DNA of 64,000 nucleotides from Toxorhynchites rutilus septentrionalis (Eukaryota > Arthropoda > Insecta > Diptera > Culicidae): positions 45,243,521-45,307,520 of the forward strand of contig NC_073745.1 of assembly GCF_029784135.1 (NCBI RefSeq). The letters are read 5' to 3'. Shown piece after piece: positions 34,055 to 46,390 of this stretch. Made by a program: the position numbers and the translations under genes. Position 1 is the stretch's first letter. Every line of letters begins with the position of its first letter. The notes under the pieces are model-generated. The model had not been told where the DNA came from, ran no database searches, and saw only the letters and a program-made list of their open reading frames with translations.

Positions 34055-34549
34055 GGGGGTCTCCGTAGCCACATTGGTTGCGCGTTCGCTTAGTAAGCGA
34101 TCGATCGTGAGTTCAAAACTCAGGGCCCCCATTGACCATCTTTGTGTTGTTACAGAATAACTACGTCCACGCAACAATCATCAGCGATGGAGATTGATCC
34201 ACGGTCGAAATAAGATCGATTCATCCATACAACTGCTCTGCTCTGCAGAAATATCGGGTTGCTGTTCTATAAATAACTCAACAATGGATCAACGACTGTC
34301 TCCGCTGTCCAGTCTTAACTGTGGATAATGGAAGAACAGATAGAAAACTCTTTCGCCTAAATGACTACTGTGTAAATATGTACCATTTGCAATGGTATAG
34401 AAGGGAATACTCTAACGCCGAAAAGTGGCAACTGTGTAATGTGCTAATTATAGATATGATAAATATGTGACATGTACACGATTAAAATTCGGCTCTGTTA
34501 CAGCTAAAATGCTAATGAGCCTAAAATAAACAAAAGGGATAAAAAAAAA
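34055..34549 (+). mobile_element. Feilai-like tRNA-derived SINE with target duplication
   Basis: The head resembles a tRNA gene: GGGGGTCTCCGTAGCCACAT, a box A-like TAGCCACATTGGTTG, and a box B-like GAGTTCAAAACTC near 34110. A body of about 420 bp ends in GCTAAAATGCTAATGAGCC and a short A run. AAGACTAGAAC at 34044-34054 and AAGACAAGAAC at 34548-34558 are the probable target duplication, with one mismatch. Pol III would transcribe such an element, and a LINE enzyme would copy it. The insertion lies at the 3' side of the minus-strand LINE relic at 34553. Confidence 0.85.
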
Positions 34550-34552
34550 GAC

Positions 34553-35690
34553 AAGAACGAGCTTTGATGAAGTTGTGGAATGAGTAACCCAACAATTCGC
34601 TTTGTAAATGAGAAACGCTGTCCAGGCGGCTGAGATTGAAGACGGAACGAACACAAGCATTAAGTGCTTGTGCCTTAGCCTGTCCAAAGTTTGCATATTA
34701 ACCGAAAGCAAAAGAAAGTCACACGATATGAAGTATGATGAAATTAAACTTTTAAAAAGTCTAAGCTTAGTTTCTTTATTCAAGCAATAACCCTTTAATT
34801 TGAAACATCGCAAAGTAGCGTAAATCTTGCCACATTGGCACAAAACAAATTTATCCCATTGGAAATCGTTCTGAATTGTGAATCCTAGACAAGTGACATT
34901 ATCGACTAAACTTATTGTGTCGATCCCAATTTTCAAAATCGGAGATTCATTATCACTACCACGTTTAATGAACATTGAGCTTCAAAAAAATAAGTGTCTG
35001 TCCAAGTTTTTATATAATATAAATCACCGTTCACTAGTCTACAAATAGTCTCGTTGTTCATACCATTACAATTCATATATAGTTGAATATCATCTGCGAA
35101 AATGTATATCGAACAAAACTTCAACATTGACGGAAGAATTTTTTTTGTGAAAGTTCATTTCATTGACATCAAAATTTATATCGTTTTGCATTGATCGGCT
35201 AGAAAATCGTAATGCCCGAAAAATTTTCCAAAACTCATTAGGTGACAAGCCTGCAGATAGTTGAGTGGTGTAATAGTTACGTTTTGCTTGAACCACTAAC
35301 AGATTCGTTGAATTTCCCAATTGTTTTAAAAAAGTAAAATCATTTTGGTTCCTAGGAATTTTCCATTGTTCCATTCCATTTTCTATTGTATGACCTTCAC
35401 GTTCAACAAATAACGATTCCAAAACTTTCAATTTGTAACATTTTCGAATATACATTAATAATCCGCCCCCTATTCTTCCCAATCTATCATTTCTAATAGT
35501 GTTATAACCACTGCCTTGAACTCGAAATTTTACTGTCAATCAGCCACGTTTCGCATACACAAGCGATATCAACATTAGATATGCTCATTATTTGACGCAA
35601 CTCATCCATTTTTATCATATTCCTAGCGCATAAATCATGAACTGAAATTGTGTTTCGAATTGATTTAAAATTTATCGATTCCCCTCATCT
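34553..35690 (-). pseudogene. Degenerate LINE with endonuclease and RT fragments
   Basis: Read on the minus strand from about 35690: an endonuclease N-terminal piece with LCARNMIKMDELRQI and VDIACVCETWL, then after a frameshift GYNTIRNDRLGRIGGGLLMY, typical of the endonuclease middle. A linker follows with DFTFLKQLGNSTNLLVVQAK and GLSPNEFWKIFRALRF. Then comes the RT palm core IFADDIQLYM (xxDD motif) and a thumb segment with KIYATLRCFKLKGYCLNKET and KLRLFKSLI. Large parts of the endonuclease and RT between these pieces are missing, and frames change at least three times. The order EN then RT fits a Jockey/CR1-type LINE. Confidence 0.8.
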
Positions 35691-35693
35691 ATC

Positions 35694-35891
35694 TCTATCT
35701 TTATATATGTTCTGTTCGTTTGTGTACGCGTCAAAATTCGACAAGTGCGGAACCGACTGAGCTCCAACTATGATACAATATACAAAACAACCAAACACAT
35801 CTAGGATTATTGTTACAACATAAAAAAATGAAAAATTCAACTCAACCATGCAACCACAATGTGCAACAGCAAAACGTGGCAGGGTACAGCT
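35694..35891 (+). mobile_element. Short Helitron-like element
   Basis: It begins TCTATCTTTATATATG, followed by TTCTGTTCGTTTGTG, and ends GGGTACAGCTAG, followed by T. The start and end motifs match the pattern of other Helitron-like copies in the window, but the interior differs, so it is another subfamily. It is about 200 bp with no coding sequence. Confidence 0.5.
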
Positions 35892-36390
35892 AGTATAAAT
35901 ATAAATTCATTAAAAATAAAAAAAAATTATCAAATAACACCTATGCTAACAAGGATGCAAAATATATAGGTATTCTCTATCCACAAAGAAATAAATAAAT
36001 AAATAAATAAATGTGGGTAGAGAATACCTTAATATTTAGATCTTACAAGAATAATTTGAGAAGAAAAAAAATAAATCGTCCCTTTACTCGCGAGGGTCCT
36101 GTGAAAAATCACATCAAACAATCAGCATTCAAGCCAAGGCATTAAAATAAATTAAATTACAGATATATTTTACCGAAAGTCACGCACTTAAGAAAACGAG
36201 CCCCACCACAAATCCTACAACATCATTGGGGTCTATCGAAATCAGCAGAAATAAAAATTCCCCCGATAGAATGGTCCCAAGCAATCTGCTCATCGCAGAA
36301 AAAAAACCGCCGAAACTTTTCTCATAAACTAGATTAATATCACGAGCAATTCGAATCGATGTAATTTCAGCGTGGCTTTCCATTACAAAC
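35892..36390. other. AT-rich stretch with an AAAT microsatellite
   Basis: An AAAT repeat occurs at about 35989-36012. No gene is recognised. Confidence 0.45.
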
Positions 36391-37530
36391 GCTGTGCCTA
36401 CAATTTACAAAGCTTACCTTCACGTAAGGGAGGCGGAAAAAGCAACGTTTCTTTGTTCCCGTGCTGCGTTTGGTGGATTCTTGGAAGGTGCACATGGGTG
36501 AGGTGCGATGAAAATCCATAATGAGATGGATATTTTCCTATCCAGGTTTAATTTGGTTTTTATTTTCTTTTTTCAGGTGCGTGGTTTGGCAATCAGTCCC
36601 AATTTCGTCGTTGAGACGAAGGCAATCGTGCATAGATCTCCGGCTGATCAGCGCTTGTGATTGGAAAAGTATTCATCCGCGCAGGGATTGTCTCGAAGTT
36701 TGAATAAATATTGAGAATCTGTAATGAAAAAAGTTTGCAGACCTCATTCAATTTCGGTGTTTAGCATATATTACACGAACTCATTTCATCACTCTACCGG
36801 CAGGTGGGTGCCATAGGAGAGAATGCTTGTGGAGAGTGAAAAAAATCCCATTTAAGCCAATCCACTCTTTGCTGCCACACTTCAGAACTTCAACATCGAT
36901 TAGTGAGCCAGCTAGTGGAAAATGCACTCGCTTTACATCTGCTCGAACGAGGTTGCCACATGTCCAAAACGACCGGCGAAGCGAGCGCGAAAAAAAGTGC
37001 AGTGCTGCTTCAGCAGCTTCACAGCCAGCGAGTGAACGACGTGATTCCATTGAAAATAACAATACAACACACTTCATGAAATAAGACAAGCATATAATAA
37101 ATGAACTTAAACTATAACACCCCGGTATTTGCGCCAAAATACCCCCGGTTCCAGAGAATGTGGTTGACTTCAGGAGCGAGGGGCGGAAATTGGGCTTCGT
37201 TTTTTTGTTGCATTCTCGAACTCGTTGTCCTCCTCGTCCTGTTAAAAACGAAACTCTTTCTCGTCTTCACCGTTCGTACGGGGTCGACACTGGATTTCAA
37301 CTCCGAGTTCGATCCAAACTGCACCGAAAAAGTGTCTGTTTCGATTCAGCCTCCGAACGCAACATCTGAACGCTGTTGACTGGAAGTGCCGCCGCCACCC
37401 AAGATGAAAAGTCATGCAGTGTGTATGGGCCAATGGGTATGGTGCCAAAACCAACTTGGTCAAGATGATGGAAGTTTACTGCTATACATATTTGCAATGG
37501 CGTTCTAGCAAATGGAGTTGAATTCGATTG
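36391..37530. other. Single-copy-looking island, no confident gene
   Basis: Balanced composition. Overlapping ORFs on both strands at 36781-37379 (85-118 codons) have no recognised domain and are mutual shadows. No repeat match is seen. Confidence 0.4.
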
Positions 37531-37536
37531 CATATA

Positions 37537-38080
37537 CCGTTTTATCTCATATCCCGGCCACTTAATTTTTGAATGTGAATTTACTGAAATTAATGTTATA
37601 AATAATTTAATATTCAAAATCTGACATTCTTTGGGTTATAGACTTCGTTTTAGCATCATTTACAGGAATCGATGTCGTTATAGCGCCCTTGGGCCCGAAA
37701 CCATGTAAACTATAAGAAACAAATACAATCAATAATTACAAAAGCAAAATCCAATTTGTTTGCGAGCATGAAAAATTTCCAAAGAAGACTAACTAATTGA
37801 CATTAATTTGATATATCGATCATATAAATCGGTCCAGTAGTTGAAAAGCTATGATTTTTTTTTTAAATTGCATTTTTACTGTTCGGAATTTGAGACAAAA
37901 GTGATTAAACATATTTTGAGTTTTTCACCATAAATATGTATTGTTATTGTAGTCAAAACAAAAAGAAGGCTCTATTGTATCCAAAAATCAAATTATTTTG
38001 CGAAAGAGTACCATTTTGAGTAATGAGACACTGTTTAATGGCCATCAAAGCTTAAGTGTTCGGAATATGAGACAAAACGG
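37537..38080. mobile_element. TA-flanked MITE with CCGTTTTGTCTCATAT ends
   Basis: The left end CCGTTTTATCTCATATCCCG and the right end (reverse complement CCGTTTTGTCTCATATTCCG) are inverted. TA lies at 37535-37536 and 38081-38082. Ends resemble those of the 694-1347 family (CCGTTCTGAATCATATT), suggesting related transposases. The interior at 37690-37870 shares sequence with 1600-1800. A second GTTCGGAATTTGAGACAAAA near 37880 repeats the right-end motif internally. Confidence 0.75.
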
Positions 38081-38505
38081 TACGAGCTTTTATGATCCGG
38101 TTCGTATGAAGATGTGGGGTCTTGGCGGGGTACATTCAGACGTGTAATTGCATTCTGGGGGTTCGAACAACGAATTGTGTATATCGCTATAATTATTTTA
38201 TTGTTAGTCCATAACTGAGCGTTCAGTTATTGTTATCGTTGTGTTATTAGCGCTTCAAATGATAAAAGACATCTATGTCTTAAAATTTCAGTTTTCTACT
38301 CAATCACTCCCAATTTGACTCAATTGATGAACATAGAGCAATTATCGATGATCTGGAAGGCTGCATGGAGGTGAAAATCATTTAACCAACCAAATGTTCA
38401 AAAGCTGATGCGAGATATACAAGAACAGAACGCAGTTGCATTCGAACATAATCACAACATCAACATTCAAGCAGCAACGAAAACCGTGAAACATATAACG
38501 GTTTT

Positions 38506-39463
38506 TGACACAGGACTATGTCAAAGATTTCTATATTTCTTTCTATATAGGTGACTGTACGAAAAATGTAACGATTCATTGAGAGATTTCAAACGCATAT
38601 CACTCAAAATCCTTATTGCGACATTTTTTGTGTTGTGATTTCCTTTAGACAGGAAATTCATCCAGCAATTTTGAAACACGAACAGAAAATATAGTAAAAA
38701 AGTTAAACAATTTGATGATTAAATTGGGTATGTTTCTTCCGATTTATCACCTAACCACTTGCTTTCCTCCCCGACGCGACGAGCAATCTTTTTGCCTGCA
38801 ATTCGGCGTTAGCTCACAATGTGAGTCGATGCGTATCACGAGCTATTCTCCATTTTTCGGACAAACGGGTATTTATAAGTTGACAGAACCAATGGAGGTA
38901 TGATATTGGATGATGGTTTTACTCTATTATCAACAAAGTTTAATCAATTCGGGCTCAATTCACGCCTTTATCGTGCAGTAACGTTAACGATAACGCTTGA
39001 TATTTTACAGTTATTCAATTGTTCATCTCATGAAAAATAACATTTTATTAATTGATGCAAACATCTTTCCGATCTGTTAAGAAATGTTCGAGTTATAAGC
39101 ACTCGAAATACGGGTAGGGTTAGCACACAAATCGGCAGAACAAATGTATGGGAGAAAAAGAAGTTCGTCCAGTTTTCATGAATTTAAACCGTTTAGAGAC
39201 CATCGAATTGTAATGTATAGCATATTAAACAAATCTTAGAAAATTTCCGATTCGATTGGTATGCAAATCATGAGAATTCGTTCACAGTGAAAATAGTTAT
39301 TAACCTTAACTTCATAAAAACGTGGCCTGTTTTTTGATTTGGCACCCTCCCTGAAAGACGTAGTTCTACGTCAAAAACTCAACTCAAATGAAATTACTAC
39401 ACACAATCACAGTCCTATGTCAAGATCCCGTCCTTACCCTTATGGCCAGACCCAGCAACTTTA
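38506..39463. mobile_element. Composite hairpin-ended repeat F, copy 2
   Basis: It starts TGACACAGGACTATGTCA and shares with copies 1 and 3 the blocks CGAAAAATGTAACGATT, TTAGCTCACAATGTGAGT and CACAATCACAGTCCTATGTC. Unlike them it lacks the LINE tail fragment. Instead, positions 38985-39373 contain the half-arm sequence also found in the inverted repeat at 16715-17145, ending in a hairpin GACGTAGTTCTACGTC at 39357. Confidence 0.6.
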
Positions 39464-41134
39464 CAACAACAATAGGCTGCTTTGGGGCTTTTATTTATTT
39501 ACAAATTCATGAACTCCATTGGCATTTTTTTAACCTTGCGTAGAATTTAACGGAGTTTTCAAAACTGCTTTTCGTTGATTTGCGGAGCGATCATTCACTA
39601 TATCATTATTCTTCATCAAGCACGAAGGGAAAATTTTTCATTCAAACAAAAATATATCTGTATTGAAAGATCCTACAGGAACATTACAGCGTTCAAATGA
39701 AAGCTGGTTGATAAGGCTAAATGGATTTGCTATTGACTTTGTTGACAAAAAAACTAAACTGTGTTCGTTTGAGCACGGTATTCAAAGTCAATTTTGGAAA
39801 TTTGAGAGCATTGGGAACCATTCCTCCTGATCACATTGGGTTTCCAACGTGCAATTCTCACGTTCCACTTCCGATATCTTTTCAACGCTTGCATCAATCC
39901 TAATGGACATTTTTTTCGTTCAACCCCTTGAACGACAATTTTTTTTCTGTCAGCAATGCTCTGGCTTACGATTCGATTTTCTTAGTTTTAAGAGGAAGGA
40001 TTGATATTAAAAATTTACAGGTCATATTCACTCAATTAATTATACACTGTCTTTATCACTATCTCATAAAATAGCCCCCATTCTTTTAGCCATATCTGTC
40101 ATTTAACGTCATAACGTCAGTTTGTTCAGGAAAGTTTATGACGAGCTGAACTCGTCATTTCCGTTCAAGGAGTTAATTGTGTTTTCAAAAGATCATAAAC
40201 ATAACAAATAGTAGAATAATGAATAGCAAAAATATTGTTTCTTTTATTGGTTCAGAGCTAGAAAAAAGCCAAAATTTGTGCCTGGACACTACAATACCAT
40301 CTTATAACGATGTTTATCTTTTCTTCATGCATTGATTATTTCCCAACGTTACAACAAAACACTTTATGTGTCACACTCTGCTCCTCCATTTTTTTTGTTG
40401 AGTGTGAATGGAAGTGTCTAACATTTTTCGATTAGGAATAAATGTTTGAGAAAGATCATTGAATTTTCGATAGGTTTTTTTTTGCTTTATTGATTACTGA
40501 GTTGTAGCGTTCTATGAATGTGAGTTTACAGTCCAGGACGATGCACAGTGGCCCCTGAGAAAACTTAGGCGGCCAAAACTCAGATTTTTTAGCTAAGAAC
40601 CCAATTTCTTGTGCACTTTTGTATGTTCACGTTGTAGTTATTACCATTGCTTGAATATCAACAGTACAAAATACACCGAACTATCGGAATCGTCGGAGCG
40701 TATATCTTGTGCTTAAATCGATCAAAAAGGTTCTTTTTTTAATAGGCTCCTTCGGAACAAAGTGCTGAGGCAGCGAAAGGTCAGTAGCAGCAGCAGTAAT
40801 GCCCCTTTTGTAGAATTAAAATAATTCCAGATATAGACTTTAATGGGAAAACCGGTAGTTGTTTGGATTAATTTAATATTTATTGCGGAGAAATACTACC
40901 GGACCACAATCTGGACAGCGTTTCCCATTGCGAAGAGAGAGATCTCTCCGTCTGTCGTTTATATGCACCCAAGAAAGGCATAAATTTTACTTATTCTTCC
41001 CATCCGGTCGCTTCTTGCCTTTACCTGCTTGTTGTTAAAGCTTTTTTTTTCGCTAATCTTCCCGAATGATAGCGCTGAGTACATATGTTTATGTATTGGA
41101 ATCCGGCTTATTTCGCTGTGGCTCCCCATCTTTT
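39464..41134. other. AT-rich stretch, no gene recognised
   Basis: Only chance ORFs are seen. About 39620-39760 resembles 23640-23760 (ATGAAAGCTGGTTGA, then AAATGRATTTGCT), indicating another dispersed repeat. Confidence 0.45.
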
Positions 41135-41138
41135 TTAA

Positions 41139-42403
41139 CCCTCCTGTACTCGCGTGCAAAATCATAACACGTATACTCGCGCACGGTGTCACAGACCGAA
41201 AATTGAACTTCTCTGTAATGTTGCCATTGTGTATTTTTCAGGCTTTATTGGCATTTTTTTGAAGAAGAGGGATGATTGAATGAAAAAACTCCAAAAAATA
41301 TGTTTTCTTCGTCTTTATTATGTTTTAATAATCAATCTAATTCAGCCTCCTCTAAATAGAGTAATTTTTGATACTCCAACACAAATAACGAAATTCGAAT
41401 TTTTCACTCTTATTAATTGAAAGTAAGCAACTGAATATAATTCATGGAAGTGTATAGAGCTATAAAATAACACAAAAACGTGTTAATCGATTGTGGTTTT
41501 ATTGGAGTAAGAATCAGAACATAGCATAACTGCATGCTCGAAACAAACATATTTTTTACATTTCATGCAGTTGTTGCGTGTTTTTCGAGTATTTTATCGA
41601 ATAGAAGGATGTATAACGAACTTCTAGAAGATAAAGGTTCTGGAATATAAAGTTTGCATATTTCTAATATTCTTTGTCTCTGTTTTCTTGGTAAACTAAG
41701 AATTAATGCCTTTTTTAGATGGGGCATAAAAAGATGATATAAAAGGATTTCTAGGAACTTCCTTTTCTTTTTCTTGTTTTCTTATCGATATTGTCCATTA
41801 TAAATAAAATATCCCCGAAACTGTAACTGTTAAAAACTACCATAAGCCACCGATTAGTTTATAGTTAACTGTTTACAATTATTCCACATGTGAAATTCTT
41901 TCACAAGTGTGTATATGTATGGCCATTATATTTAGCAAATAACTATACGAAAGTCAAACATTTATATTTTGCCTTTGAACGTATTGAACGTAATCTAACG
42001 ACGTAGATATAGAATAGTTAATATATGGATCCGTTCAATCCAGTTTCAAAGGGAACTGAAATCAAATAAGAATAGTCCGGTAATGATCTTATGCATTATA
42101 TGTAATAAGAATTCCACGCCACTAACATTACTTTATACATTTCATTCAACAATATTCTAGAATATGAAAAAAGGCACTTGTCCAAAAAAGTTACTCCTAT
42201 ACTCGCGTCGGTGTGTCAGACCGAAAGTGTTAAAAAAGTGACACACGTCCCCTTTGTTCCAACACATGCGATACGCTAAACGATGACGAACGACGAATAA
42301 CGAAGCTAGAGAGAATCGCAAAGTCGTAGTGTTGATATTTTCTGAGAAATGAACGAATTATTGATTTCTCGGTCTGACAGACCAATGCGCGAGTATAGGA
42401 GTT
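41139..42403. mobile_element. TTAA-flanked element with TACTCGCG ends
   Basis: TTAA at 41135-41138 precedes CCCTCCTGTACTCGCG. The right end CGCGAGTATAGGAG is followed by TTAA at 42404-42407. A longer inverted match includes GTGTCACAGACCGA on the left and TCGGTCTGACAGACC on the right. A third copy of the end motif, ACTCCTATACTCGCG with TGTCAGACCGA, lies at about 42192 facing right, so 42187-42403 could itself be a smaller element. TTAA target choice suggests a piggyBac-type transposase; none is encoded here. Confidence 0.6.
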
Positions 42404-42429
42404 TTAAATAAATTTTTTTTTTCTTTCGA

Positions 42430-43960
42430 TGCTTGACGTTCTACCACTACGGGAACCGTTCCGCGAGACCAAACCTCAGCGAACAACGGCAACAAACGAA
42501 GAAAGATTTAAGCTTCCAAATCGATATGACAGTAATATATTCTAAATTTATTAATACCATCAATATGAGAAAGGAGAATTTGCCTCTAAAAGACGCTTAT
42601 TATCGGTTGCTCTCTGCGTTTGCTTTCATCCGTCAGGCTCCTCCGGAGTGTGTATTCGGCCTGTCGTAATGCCCTTTGTGTTCGCTTTTATCAATTCTGT
42701 TTGTTAATATTTATTTATTATTCCAGCAGTCCCCGGTGGAGAGATTTCCAGCCGTTCCGATGATATTGCATCATTTTCTGTGTGCTTATTTCGGGAATGG
42801 GGCTTTTGCCGCTCAAAAGTTCAGATTCTGACTGCGTTGTCGTCTGGGTGGAAAAGAGTTTGGACATTTTTGAAAGTGGGACTCGCCAGAGATACGCCAG
42901 GGCAGCAGCACAATTCACCCCCTCCCATCGCAACCGAATTATATTAATGAGAGAAATATTAAAATGATCCTACGTTCCTTTGGCGTGCGGCTTAAGACGA
43001 CTTCGTGGCGCTTCCTGAACGACTGTGGCGAGGAACACAATCCCAGATGACAGAGAATCGACACACAGTAGTGACTGTTGCTTTTCTGGGAGAAAGATAT
43101 TTCAACTCGCTTGAATAACCTCAAGAGGCTTCCGATTGGTATGGAAGACGCTGGGCGCTGCAATAATCGATTGGTGGTCCACTTTGAATATTATGGTGAT
43201 TTCTTTTGACGAAGAATATTACGGTTTTTGCTGTGAACCGGCGAAATCTGAATGCACACGCTAATGACTATCATGCGTAGCGAATTGATTCAGGAGTGGA
43301 TTTGTTTCATCTTTTTCGATCTAATCCGCAGGATTGAAATCGATTTTAAAATCATTCATTCGCTAGAAGCGAAATAAAACAAGCTTTCAACCGACGCGTT
43401 TCCTAATACTAGCAGATATTCACACTAATGAATAGAATTAAACTTTAGCATTTGTGCAAATTGCAAAACAACACTCTCAAACCACTTGGCGTCAATATCG
43501 TCCAAGTCATCGAACCGCAACCGATTATCGCATTGTTATTTTATACATATATTACCTTGAGGTCACGCCTGATCGGCAAAAACGCATTCCTGCGCGGATT
43601 TCGACGAAATACGCCGTCCGCTCGATCGTTCCCTTGAGAAAAAGCGCACCTGTGCTACCGTTGCTGCTGGTGCTGCTGCTACAACACCGTCGTAGAACGC
43701 AAGAAGTGGGAGCAAAAACTCGCAAGGAAATCGATAAACCCAAATGAGATTGTGGTTTTCGCTTGATCGCGATGTTTATTTTTTTTGCTCGATTATTCTG
43801 CACTAACTATATCTCCGCAAGTGCAGCGACGACATTGACGAGACCGGCATCGGAACAATTTTCTGAGTGGGAAAGTTTCGCTGGTGAACACGCAGAAACA
43901 ATATCGGGAAATGAAATAATTTCATCGATGTGCTGCGGTAAAATAAATTAACGCTCCGGT
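42430..43960. other. Single-copy-looking island, no confident gene
   Basis: Balanced composition. ORFs of 61-97 codons are overlapping and uninformative. No repeat similarity was found within the window. Confidence 0.4.
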
Positions 43961-44590
43961 GTAGATTTAAAAGAAGAGATCAATATCTTGCTGTTATGAA
44001 ATTTGATTGCTTGCCGGTGCTTGGACCAATGAAATTCAAAACTCAAACTCAAAGTTTTGATTATTTGGCCACTCAGGCCAAAGGGTCGATTTTCGGTCAA
44101 ATATTTTTTAATTTCGATTTTCCAAATTTCCTTTACTCTCCCCTTGGAAGATTTTCGAGGATCAAAAAATCAAAACTTTGAGCGCTTTGAGGCACCCCTA
44201 AATCATGTCCGGTTGAGCTGAAATTTTGCACAGATCATTTTTTGGGCCAATAAACAAAATGTGCAAGGTCGGTTTTTGAAATTTGAGATGCCCATTTTCG
44301 CTGTCACCCTAACGGAGATACATTTGAGCGACATTCGATAATTTAAGTTGATAATCATTTGAGAAGATTGACAGTCGGATTACCAAAAGCGGTGATATTT
44401 TTTCCCCTTTAATAGTAAATCTTCTGAGAACAAATAAAGTCTTCAAATATCTTAAGTTAAATGCCTGTAGATGGATTCAGCTGTTTAGGTTACCAAGGGG
44501 TAGCCTTCGCAGACGCATGTTGAAGGGTGGAACGGTCAAAAATTGGTCTAACATGATAAGGATTAACGCTGATTCTGTTATTATATGAAT
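43961..44590. repeat. Dispersed repeat related to 15860-16300 and 22770-23140
   Basis: It shares AGCTGAAATTTTGCACAGAT-type and GTCGATTTTCGGTCAAATAT-type phrases and a CACCCTAACGG end with other mosquito-type non-coding repeats. No gene is seen. Confidence 0.4.
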
Positions 44591-44592
44591 GG

Positions 44593-44998
44593 CTAGCTGA
44601 CCCGGCAAACTTCGTCCCGCGCAAAATTTGTTTTTCGTGTTCACATCCACGTTTCTTACTAAGCGCACGTTCATGGGTTCAATCGCAGAATTGTTCATTG
44701 ATTGATCTTCTAATGTACCCTTTAATATTAGCGTTTACTATAAAATTCCTAGTACTTCTATCAAAACTCGTCATTATAATATCAGTTTATTTTCAGACAC
44801 AATTCTCGTTCAAGATTTTTTTAACCACTTGCAAATAACATGTTTCTCCATTACATGGAATAAATGTTTGATAAAGAAAATACGATAGAATAAAGACAAC
44901 CCTAAATCGGACAATTCCTTTCTCGAGTTTTGCTCTTATCAATACATTCGGCTGTCCATTTTTATTTATATAGATAGAAGAATATATAGGAGTGCGTT
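44593..44998 (-). mobile_element. Helitron-like element, minus strand, truncated by repeat F
   Basis: CTAGCTGACCCGGCAAACTT at 44593 is the reverse-complement 3' terminus. The 5' side at about 44955-44980 reads TTTTTATTTATATAGATAGA, the reverse complement of TCTATCTATATAAATAAAAA. Beyond it only AGGAGTGCGTTA remains before the hairpin start of repeat F at 45001. The longer version of this element at 52378-53100 continues past this point, so the repeat F insertion cut it. Confidence 0.65.
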
Positions 44999-45365
44999 AT
45001 GACATAGGACTATGTCTTTGATTTCTATATAGGGGGGTCACTCTACGAAAAATGTAACGATTTATTAAGAGTTTTCAAACGCATATTACTCAAAATGGTT
45101 ATTGCGACATATGTTGTGTTATATATCTTTAGAAAGGAAATTTATCCAGATTTTTTTTATTTGCTAGAAACGTGAACAGTGAATATGGTAAAAAAAAGTT
45201 AACAATTTGACGATTTAATAGGGTATGTTTTCTTTCGATTGCACTATCCACTCGCTCCCTCCCGGACGCAACGAGCAATCTTTTTGCCTAAATTTGGGCG
45301 TTAGCTCATAATGTGAGTTGATGCGTAAAATGAATTACTCTCCATTTACCGATAATAGGCATTAA

Positions 45366-45377
45366 TCTATCTATCTA

Positions 45378-45439
<62 letters not shown>

Positions 45440-46099
45440 GGAGTGATGTCTGTCTGTCTGTCTGATTCTTATAGACTCGGAAACTACTGAACCGATCGAC
45501 TTGAAAATTGGTATGTAGGGGTTTTTGGGGCCGGGGAAGGTTTTCGTGATATTTTGAGACCCCTCCCCCCTCTCTAAGGGGGGGCTGCCATACAAATGAA
45601 ACACAAATTTCTGTATTACTCGGAAATTAACCAAGCAAACGAAACCAAAGTTGGCATGTGAAAGTTTTAGGGTGCAATAAATGTTTTTATGATGGTTAGA
45701 CAGTCCTTCCCCTACTCAAAGGGGGGGCTGCCATACAACTGAAACACAAATTTCTGCATTACTCGAGAATTAATCAAGCAAATGAAACCAAATTTGGCAT
45801 GTGGAGGTTTTAGGATGCAATAAATGTTTCTATGGTGATAAGATACTCCTTCCCCCTCTCTTAGAGGGGGCTGCCGTACAAATGAAACACAATTTTTTGC
45901 ATTACCCGAGAATTAATCAAGCAAATTAAACCAAATTAGGCATATGGAAACTTTAGGGTGCAATGAATGTTTCTATGGTGGTTAGATACCCCTCCCCCCT
46001 CTCTTAGGGGTGGCTGCCATACAAATAAAACACGAATTTCTGCATTACTCGAGAATTAATCAAGTAAATGGGCGGGACGAAGTTTGCCGGGTTAGCTAG
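45366..46099 (+). mobile_element. Helitron-like element with five tandem units
   Basis: The left end TCTATCTATCTAT leads into a TA microsatellite, then AAATGGAGTGATGTCTGTCT. Positions about 45540-46060 contain four or five units of roughly 115 bp with GCTGCCATACAAATGAAACA and ACTCGAGAATTAATCAAGCA. The right end is GGACGAAGTTTGCCGGGTTA, then GCTAG, followed by T. This is the best-preserved copy in the window. No ORF for a Rep/helicase is present, so it is non-autonomous. Confidence 0.7.
45386..45436. repeat. TA dinucleotide microsatellite
   Basis: About 25 TA units lie inside the left end of a Helitron-like element. Confidence 0.95.
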
Positions 46100-46129
46100 T
46101 TTTATATTATATTGCATGTTGTCCAATCA

Positions 46130-46385
46130 ATTTGTGCACAATTCATGTTTTTATCGTGTAGGTCTCACTACTAACAATTTGTGTAATTGTGGTCCAGGAT
46201 GTCATAATATCGAGTATGTTGTTTGGTTATGTAAAAATGCAATAAATGAATTTAAATGGATGCTGATTTAGAAGATCGAAAGGGTATACCCACGTAAATC
46301 AGATTACGATAGCTTGAGTAGTCGCGATATTACAGGGCTAAAAAGTTATTACAAACAATGTCGAAGGAGATAATGCTATTTTTAT
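46130..46385 (+). pseudogene. LINE 3' zinc-finger tail fragment inside repeat F copy 3
   Basis: Translation gives VGLTTNNLCNCGPGCHNIEY, then VVWLCKNA, matching the C-terminal cysteine-histidine segment of LOA-type LINEs (compare NNLCDCGDGYHDIEHVVW at 25544-25855). The nucleotide sequence matches 18530-18760 closely. Only the tail of the gene is present. Confidence 0.7.
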
Positions 46386-46390
46386 CTATA

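Noticed and set aside
34055..34130. Functional tRNA gene
   Set aside because: The tRNA-like head has boxes A and B but is the start of a SINE with body, tail and target duplication; the cloverleaf is not complete.
36781..37379. Cluster of overlapping ORFs on both strands
   Set aside because: They are shadows of each other in GC-richer DNA without recognisable domains.
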